Shown: positions 58,587-64,000 of the stretch, piece after piece
Layout: each line of letters begins with the position of its first letter
Numbering within the stretch: the stretch's first letter is position 1
Source of the DNA: Allacma fusca
Lineage: Eukaryota; Arthropoda; Collembola; Symphypleona; Sminthuridae
Direction of reading: 5' to 3'
DNA length: 64,000 bases
Assembly: GCA_947179485.1 (NCBI GenBank)
Contig: OX359245.1
Span: 67,443,067 to 67,507,066 of the forward strand
The notes under the pieces: generated by a model
The model's database searches: none
Seen by the model: only the letters and a program-made list of their open reading frames with translations
What the model was told of the DNA's origin: nothing
Program-made: the position numbers and the translations under genes

Positions 58587-59103
58587 TGTTAGGTATGTAT
58601 ATAGAAATTACATAAATTAGTTAAGTCTCAAATGAATAATTAATTAAGTTGTGAAATACACAACCTTAGGTTAAGTCAGTTCAAAGTTACTTAAACACTT
58701 ATTGTAAAGGTGCAAAGTAAGCACTTCCCATAGGCTAAAGCCGACGAGTGTCAACGTCCCGTTACATCCGTTATGATGTAACGTCTAGACTTAAGATTGT
58801 AAAAATAGGCTCAAGTAGCCACTTGTTAAGTTTAAGATTCTTCCAGACTCTTCAGTGAATAACTGAGAGTCATTCCAGTAACACCTATTTTTAGTTGTTA
58901 ATCTTCATTTCCTTTTCCTTTTGGTTTCAATTATAAATAAAAGCAATTAGTCTTCGGATTAAAGTAAAATCACACTCAATCGTTTATTCATAATCATTCC
59001 TTCCATCAGCACGATTTCCAATTATTTACACTTTCTTATTAATTACACAAGTAAATAATCCAGGAGTTAGGATTTCATGGTATAACCATAACCTACTCTT
59101 ACA
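58587..59103 (+). repeat. 3' LTR of Gypsy element
   Basis: Second 517-bp LTR, followed by ATAT. The preceding bases include a palindrome GGGGACAAAATTTTCCCC (58558-58575) and GACCGACCGGGA next to the LTR, an atypical polypurine tract. Confidence 0.95.
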
Positions 59104-59267
59104 ATATTTTCAAAAGAAAGTTGTCCATTGCTTTCTGCCAATTTTATTGTTGATTCAGATTAAAGTAAAATATAAGAGAGACAATCATAAATACATTATA
59201 CAGTCAGACATAGTTTTTGAGCAGCATATCATGTGCATATTTAAACGGTTATAATAATCAGGTATGC

Positions 59268-59273
59268 TTTATT
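59268..59273 (-). terminator. Likely AATAAA poly(A) signal of carboxypeptidase gene
   Basis: AATAAA on the minus strand, about 55 bases past the stop codon and 165 bases short of the Gypsy LTR. Confidence 0.55.
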
Positions 59274-59327
59274 ACGTTCGAAATAAATGTGGCAATTCTT
59301 TATCTACTGGGACTCAAATTGCAATTT

Positions 59328-61150
59328 TCAGAAATCCTTTCCACCAATGAATTTTTCGAGTAGATCAGTCGTCCACTCTGGCTGATCCTGGATAGCATAA
59401 TTGCCAGCATTACGGACTAGAGCATAAGCAAAGCTACCAATGCTTTGCACATAACCAGCAACATCTCCATTGACCCGCCAAACATTTCTTGGAGCTTCTG
59501 AAAATTCATTAGCCTTGTCCCACTTTAAGTTAAAAACAACCTCCTCTAGCTTATCATGCGTTATATAGATATCGAATTGTCCGACAAATATCAAGCAACG
59601 ATGACCGCGGTTCAAAAGACCCTCCAAAGTTTTGGTATGCTGCCGGAACACATCCGAGCCAAAGTGTTTAAAAACGACTTTGTTGGCAGAAATGAACTTA
59701 TGAACACCAGTATGGAGGTAGCGATGAGCTTCCTTGGAATCAATAAACTTGACGAACTTCCCCAACTGCGGAGGATCAACAGTAGTTAATGCACTGTGGG
59801 TGTCCACAAACCCAGTCATTTTGGATGTTAGAGATTCCGGTCCAAGATGAAGGGATAGGCCATACTGGAAAAAGTGCAAAAAATAATAATTGCTCTCAGA
59901 ACTCTCCAGAAGCAGTGAGAAAAAAATTTTAAATCAGTTGGCACATTTACTTGGATTGCTTCTGTGTCTTTCCCTGCTTTGTGCAAGTCTTCAAACTTTG
60001 TATGAGCCTCTTGAAACTCCTTCCGTTGCTTTGCACTGATGAGACCCAAGGAGTAATAGAAGTCCTCCTTATGAACCTGTGAAAGGTCCAGGAATGGTGA
60101 CCCCAAGATAAGTCCTTTTAAATTGATTTTGAACGAGCCTTTGTCATTTTCATCGTCTATTTTCTTGGCGAAATCGGGTATCGTAGTTCCTGTGGACGCC
60201 ACAACAATCACATCATGAATAGACGTTTTTGATTTTTACAATTTACAATGCGGCACCCTCTTGTAAAATTTGGGCTTCATTTACCTACATTATATAATTA
60301 CGAAGCTTCTTACCAGCATAGGACTCTCCTGCTAGATAAAAATCATTTGGCTGGAAGTCGTTGTACAACGTAAAGAATTGCTTGAGGGCTTCGTACAATT
60401 CTTCGGCTTCTTCTTCGCTGTTATTAGCGTAAGCGTCTTCGCTATCAGCAAAGCTAAAACCTATACAGACCATGATAGTTGCATTAGTGAACTCGTTGCA
60501 AATAAAGTAGCCAAAATCCATGAAAAAAACGCACGGCGTTCTGAAAATTATCTGCAGAAAAACTCTCCTCAAATTTTGAATTACTCACCTGTTCCAACCG
60601 GTGCATCGATGTAGAGCATCGAGTGGGTTTTTGCCCAGCTGGTGTTCCTGTCTCTGAGCTGATTGTCATCATCGACATAAAAAGGGCCCGTTTCCAAGAA
60701 AACCCCTTTCAAACTAGTGAATCCAGGAAGGTCGTTAATCCAGAGAATTACGGGAGCCTTTTCTGGATTTTTCTATAAAAATTAAAAATTTGTCCTTATC
60801 ATAAAAGTATCCATCGCAAATTTGTGCTTGAATTTTTATAATATGAAATTAAATATGTACTAATTTAGAATACTTACTTCTGCAGGGAAAAACCAGAAGA
60901 AAATATTTGAGTGCTTGGCTTCGTCAATGGTAAAGTAGCCGCTGTAGCTGATAACGTTCTTGTCGGACTTCACATCGGAGAGTTTCATACTGTCCATAGA
61001 GGATTCCCTGGCTTTGGCTAAATCTCCACTTTTAATAAGCGGCGTCAAAAATAAATCTGTTTCAGACGCAGGTGCCGCCAAACTACCTGGCACATAGTGA
61101 CTAATGGCTAATGCCGATGCTATTAAAACAAGAGCGCTTGGAAGCCCCAT
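59328..61150 (-). CDS. Secreted S10 serine carboxypeptidase homologue lacking catalytic His, 459 aa
   Basis: Five exons 61150-60878, 60772-60589, 60460-60314, 60189-59951 and 59864-59328 join in phase (1380 nt). A signal peptide (MGLPSALVLIASALAISHY) is followed by a vitellogenic-carboxypeptidase/CPVL-like chain: YSGYFTIDE (near 69), LWINDLPG (101-108), IDAPVGTGFSF (about 146-156), GESYAG with Ser199, LIFVGQFDI with Asp379, and RNAGNYAIQDQPEW at 432-445. Family members have AGHMVP.DQP in the last motif; here the His is Asn436, and the oxyanion GGPG is DLPG. Ser and Asp are kept. The enzyme is therefore probably inactive or much altered; a binding role is possible (inference). Length and spacing are normal for the family, with no frame break, so this is a conserved gene rather than an obvious pseudogene. 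Confidence 0.92.
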
Positions 61151-61233
61151 TTTAAATTCGAAACTTAAATTGGCCAGTGACTGGGAGGAAATGACAACTT
61201 GGCAAAGAATGATATTGAAGCAAACTCCTTTGG

Positions 61234-61241
61234 CTTTTATA
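61234..61241 (-). promoter_or_regulatory. TATA box of carboxypeptidase gene
   Basis: TATAAAAG on the minus strand, about 85 bases before the ATG. The start of transcription would fall near 61205, leaving a 5' leader of about 55 bases. Confidence 0.65.
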
Positions 61242-62280
61242 CGATTGCTTTAACACGTTTTTTGTGCACCATACATATTTCATATAAATCTCACAGTCAT
61301 TAAATTTTGTCCTGGGATTCCAGCAAACAAATAATATTTCCCCGTCATATATGTATATAAATTAGCTATCCCAACTATAATTTTATTAACCATTGCCATT
61401 GCACATTTCGCTTTGTGAAAACTGTTGTAGGTAGGTCTATGTGAATCTGATTTTAATCTATTTACTTACAAGCTTGGAAACTTTGAAATGACTGAGATTT
61501 TATGTCTTACCTTCGATAGCCTGAAGGTAATATCCCCGAATTGACTGGCAAAAGCCGGGGCTTGTAAATACTTATGAGGGAATAAGCAGCCTATTTTTTA
61601 TTTCCTCATTTATTACAAGGTATCTATAATTTATTGGTTTCTATTTCACTTGACTTGGAAGTAATAAATTGTAAAATACTAATGCTTTCCTATATTTTAT
61701 GTGTGCTTGACGCTGACACAATATTAATTAACTGATTCCTATTGTGAGCTTTGACCGGAAATATTTTCAAGGCTAACCAACTTCCATGAAACCCAAGTCC
61801 AGTAGGAAATTTCTTCTTTCATTCTGTCTTTAAACCTATCAATCCGGTATTGCATACCGTTGCATAAGCTCTAAAAGTACAACTTTTAAATTGCCTTTAA
61901 TAAGCGTAGGTTCCCAATGAAAATGGTTCTTTTTAGAATTTAGCCAAAGATATCCAGATGAACTTCGAAACTCGAGGAAATTCTGAATAGGCGTACCAAG
62001 TTAAGGTAATAATGTGCTTGTAAATTTGAATGTTTCTTTGTTGTACAAGGTTGCTATGAAAAAACATGCGTACTGTTGTACACGTATGTTTAAAAATCAT
62101 TGTTCCTTAGTACTAAAAGCTCTCAAATGTCAAATGAGGGTTCCTCACGTCAGCAAAACTTGACCTCGCCAAATGGAATGCTCTTATAATGAGCTACGAC
62201 TTATCAGTGATTAAGGTACGTTGAACTTTAACGAGTTGAACGGTACATTTGGACTTGATTCTTCATCTTGTAACTGCAAC
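61242..62280. repeat. Carboxypeptidase upstream flank, member of a three-copy repeat
   Basis: Collinear with 36249-37440 over about 1 kb and, in its last 80 bases, with 48303-48413 inverted. No ORF. It may be the ancestral promoter region duplicated elsewhere, or a dispersed element that happens to lie upstream of the gene. Confidence 0.7.
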
Positions 62281-63359
62281 ATGTTGTATTGCTGATTGTG
62301 TAATTAAGTTGAGCATTTCAATCATTCATGATTTTGGGAAATTGACTTCCAAGCCGAATTTCGAGTGCATTTTTGTGCATCGCAATTAATCCCGAAGCAT
62401 TGAAAAATTTCGATTTCATCTCTTACATTTTTATACTTTTTTGCATTTTAGGAAGCAAAATGTACAGTGGTTCTCAATGAATAGCAAATACGTGCAAATA
62501 CATGGGGTAGCCAATATAGGAATCTGGAATCCACAACATACGAAATATATAACTGCACTTGTGCACTGGAATTGTGCTTTGTACTATGTGTTTTGCTCTT
62601 TTTTGACAACTAATATTTTTTAAACAAAATCAGACAAAAAATATTTACATTTTGATCCAATTAACGCATTTTGCCTCGGAAATTCAAGTTCCTGAGACTT
62701 CAGTTGTTCCACGATTGCCTAAAAATAATTCTAAATTACTTTTTGATAAAAATGTAAGTGAAACGGAATGTAAGAGAAAGGTATATGTGTAGGCCGCAAC
62801 TTGCGGTCTGAAAATGCTGATTTTACTTGTCGTAGAATCAATCCCCAAGCGTTGCGGTTTTTCTAACCAAAGTATAAAGTTACTAGTTGATGAGCTTATT
62901 GATATCCAGAAATCGGATAATTTAGTTTTGAACTATACATTTGTTTCCTACTACACCACACAATAAAATAGTTCAATTTCTCAATAAAAACCGGTATGGT
63001 TACGTGATGGTTACTTGTTTTACTTTAATTAGGTATATTTTCGAAATGTCATGAAATTTGGGACGGGAAAGTTATTTTCCATGACTTTAGTGATCAACGA
63101 ATTCGTTTGTGCGGTTAAATCAGATTTTTACGTGAATTCGGGGAACTATCGAAATTTCATGAAATTTCGAAAATTCAAAAAGTAACGGCGTTTTGTCATA
63201 GTCGCAGACCCAATAGGTCGTTTGCTGCTGGCCCGGTCGTTGTAATTCGTCCCGTGCGGGAGCTTTTCGTGGGACAAAATCAAAAACAAAAATTTTACTA
63301 ATCTGTATAGCATAATTAATGAGGTGAACTTAGTTTTCTTTCATTTTGTCTCAGTGCGC
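62281..63359. other. AT-rich stretch without gene
   Basis: Nothing supported. A GTGCGGGAGC-type hairpin-like bit near 63255-63275 was seen but is short. Confidence 0.45.
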
Positions 63360-63654
63360 GAATCCTTACTATTAAAGGGCACTTTCTGTCCGTTTATTTA
63401 AAGTTTCGCACTTTCATAATTCAATGGCCTCACACATCGCCCAAAAGGTGATATGCCAAGCACTACTTATTATTAACGAGCACTACCTGTTCGTTTATTT
63501 AAAGCGCTACTCTTACTATAATCGCGCACGATTTAGGCTTACAACAAATCTCTACGACAGGCCTTGATTCGTAAACCGTTTGGCTTTTAATTTCTCAAAT
63601 CACACTACCACCTCTTCAAGTAATCGTCCCTGTGAAGCACAGGGCTTTTACTGG
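63360..63654 (+). mobile_element. Helitron-like 3' end
   Basis: A perfect stem CCCTGTG-AAG-CACAGGG is followed by CTTTTA and CTGG, then T, as expected of a Helitron 3' end (hairpin plus CTRR before T). Upstream, related blocks at 63378 and 63475 (GGGCACTTTCTGTCCGTTTA and GAGCACTACCTGTTCGTTTA) repeat about 100 bases apart. Shares CGACAGGCCTTGAT with the terminus in copy A's intron 4. The 5' end was not found. Confidence 0.55.
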
Positions 63655-63779
63655 TATTTTATAAACCGTAACGAAATACGCGCACTTGTGTGTTGAGTTG
63701 TGAGTGTGCGAAAGTGATAGAATCCAAATTATATTCAATGCGTATTTAAGTATGACTGTAAAATATGTATAGCAAATTC

Positions 63780-64000
63780 GGAAGAAAATTTTGTAAAACC
63801 CGGGTAACTCGTTCGACGTAACTTTTTATTCTGCTAAATTTTATTACTGGAGAGTATGTGCACTAATTTAAAGCAAAATCAGAAACAAATTGCTTAAAAC
63901 CCGGGTAACTCCATAACGGGTTGACCGATTCAGCTTAACTTGAAATGCTGATGTAGTGTACTACTGGAGAGCATGTGTAAACGTTTTTAGCAAAATCAGA
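63780..64000 (+). repeat. About 100-118 bp tandem repeat at right edge
   Basis: AAACCCGGGTAACTC, TTACTGGAGAG(T/C)ATGTG and AGCAAAATCAGA each recur in the same order about 100-118 bases apart, roughly two units, continuing past the window. It lies just after the Helitron-like end. Confidence 0.6.

Larger units (their letters stand above)
49962..59103 (+). mobile_element. Ty3/Gypsy LTR retrotransposon, looks whole, young
   Basis: Two 517-bp LTRs (49962-50478, 58587-59103), starting TGTTAGGTATG and ending CTCTTACA, read identically by eye. They are flanked by a 4-bp duplication ATAT (49958-49961, 59104-59107). The interior carries gag, a pol with protease, reverse transcriptase, RNase H and integrase in Gypsy order, and extra 3' reading frames. 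No break was noticed. Matching LTRs imply a very recent insertion. It landed about 165 bp beyond the likely polyadenylation signal of the carboxypeptidase gene. Confidence 0.95.

Overview
This window is a repeat-rich, AT-rich stretch of an animal nuclear genome. Spliced genes with GT/AG introns, a CYP4-type P450 relic, a modular LDLa/CCP serine-protease-like family and an S10 carboxypeptidase point to an arthropod. A springtail or other hexapod would fit, but the sequence alone does not prove it.

Host genes are few. A tandem array on the minus strand encodes secreted proteins of the order signal peptide, trypsin-like domain, LDLa, LDLa, CCP (sushi), trypsin-like domain. Copy B (31630 to 25448) has 12 exons whose lengths sum to an exact open frame of 763 residues. 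Copy A (14518 to 9281) is cut by a MITE at a TA just before the catalytic-histidine codons of the second protease domain. Copy C (24414 to 24311) survives only as a decayed first exon. Neither protease-like domain of copy B keeps a complete triad. A five-exon S10 serine-carboxypeptidase homologue (61150 to 59328, 459 residues) keeps its Ser and Asp but has Asn where the catalytic His should be. On the plus strand lies a five-exon CYP4-like pseudogene (38386 to 39426). The legible host loci are therefore mostly pseudoenzymes or broken enzymes.

Mobile DNA dominates the rest. 1-1857 is a broken Tigger/pogo gene. 2264-8597 is a young BEL/Pao element with matching 414-bp LTRs. About 16.6-23.9 kb is a two-gene CACTA-like transposon (transposase plus DUF4806 protein). 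One intron of its DUF4806 gene holds a long-TIR foldback element, which carries a GGTGGTATGTT minisatellite, which in turn is split by a TA-flanked MITE. 49962-59103 is a young Ty3/Gypsy element with matching 517-bp LTRs, gag, pol and extra 3' ORFs. At least six elements have exact 8-bp target duplications (14.7, 32.3, 43.2, 44.6, 46.8 and 47.8 kb), most of them hAT-like, and several TA-flanked MITEs are present. Two Helitron-type 3' ends (12.66 and 63.65 kb) and two recent or older segmental duplications complete the picture.

A recurring theme is that the short DNA elements carry internal tandem arrays (11/13 bp, 32 bp, TAGAGTAG-like, GATTCC-like) that resemble their own subterminal sequence. 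The most biologically interesting content is the dual-pseudoprotease family and the His-less carboxypeptidase. No CRISPR, rRNA or convincing tRNA gene was seen.
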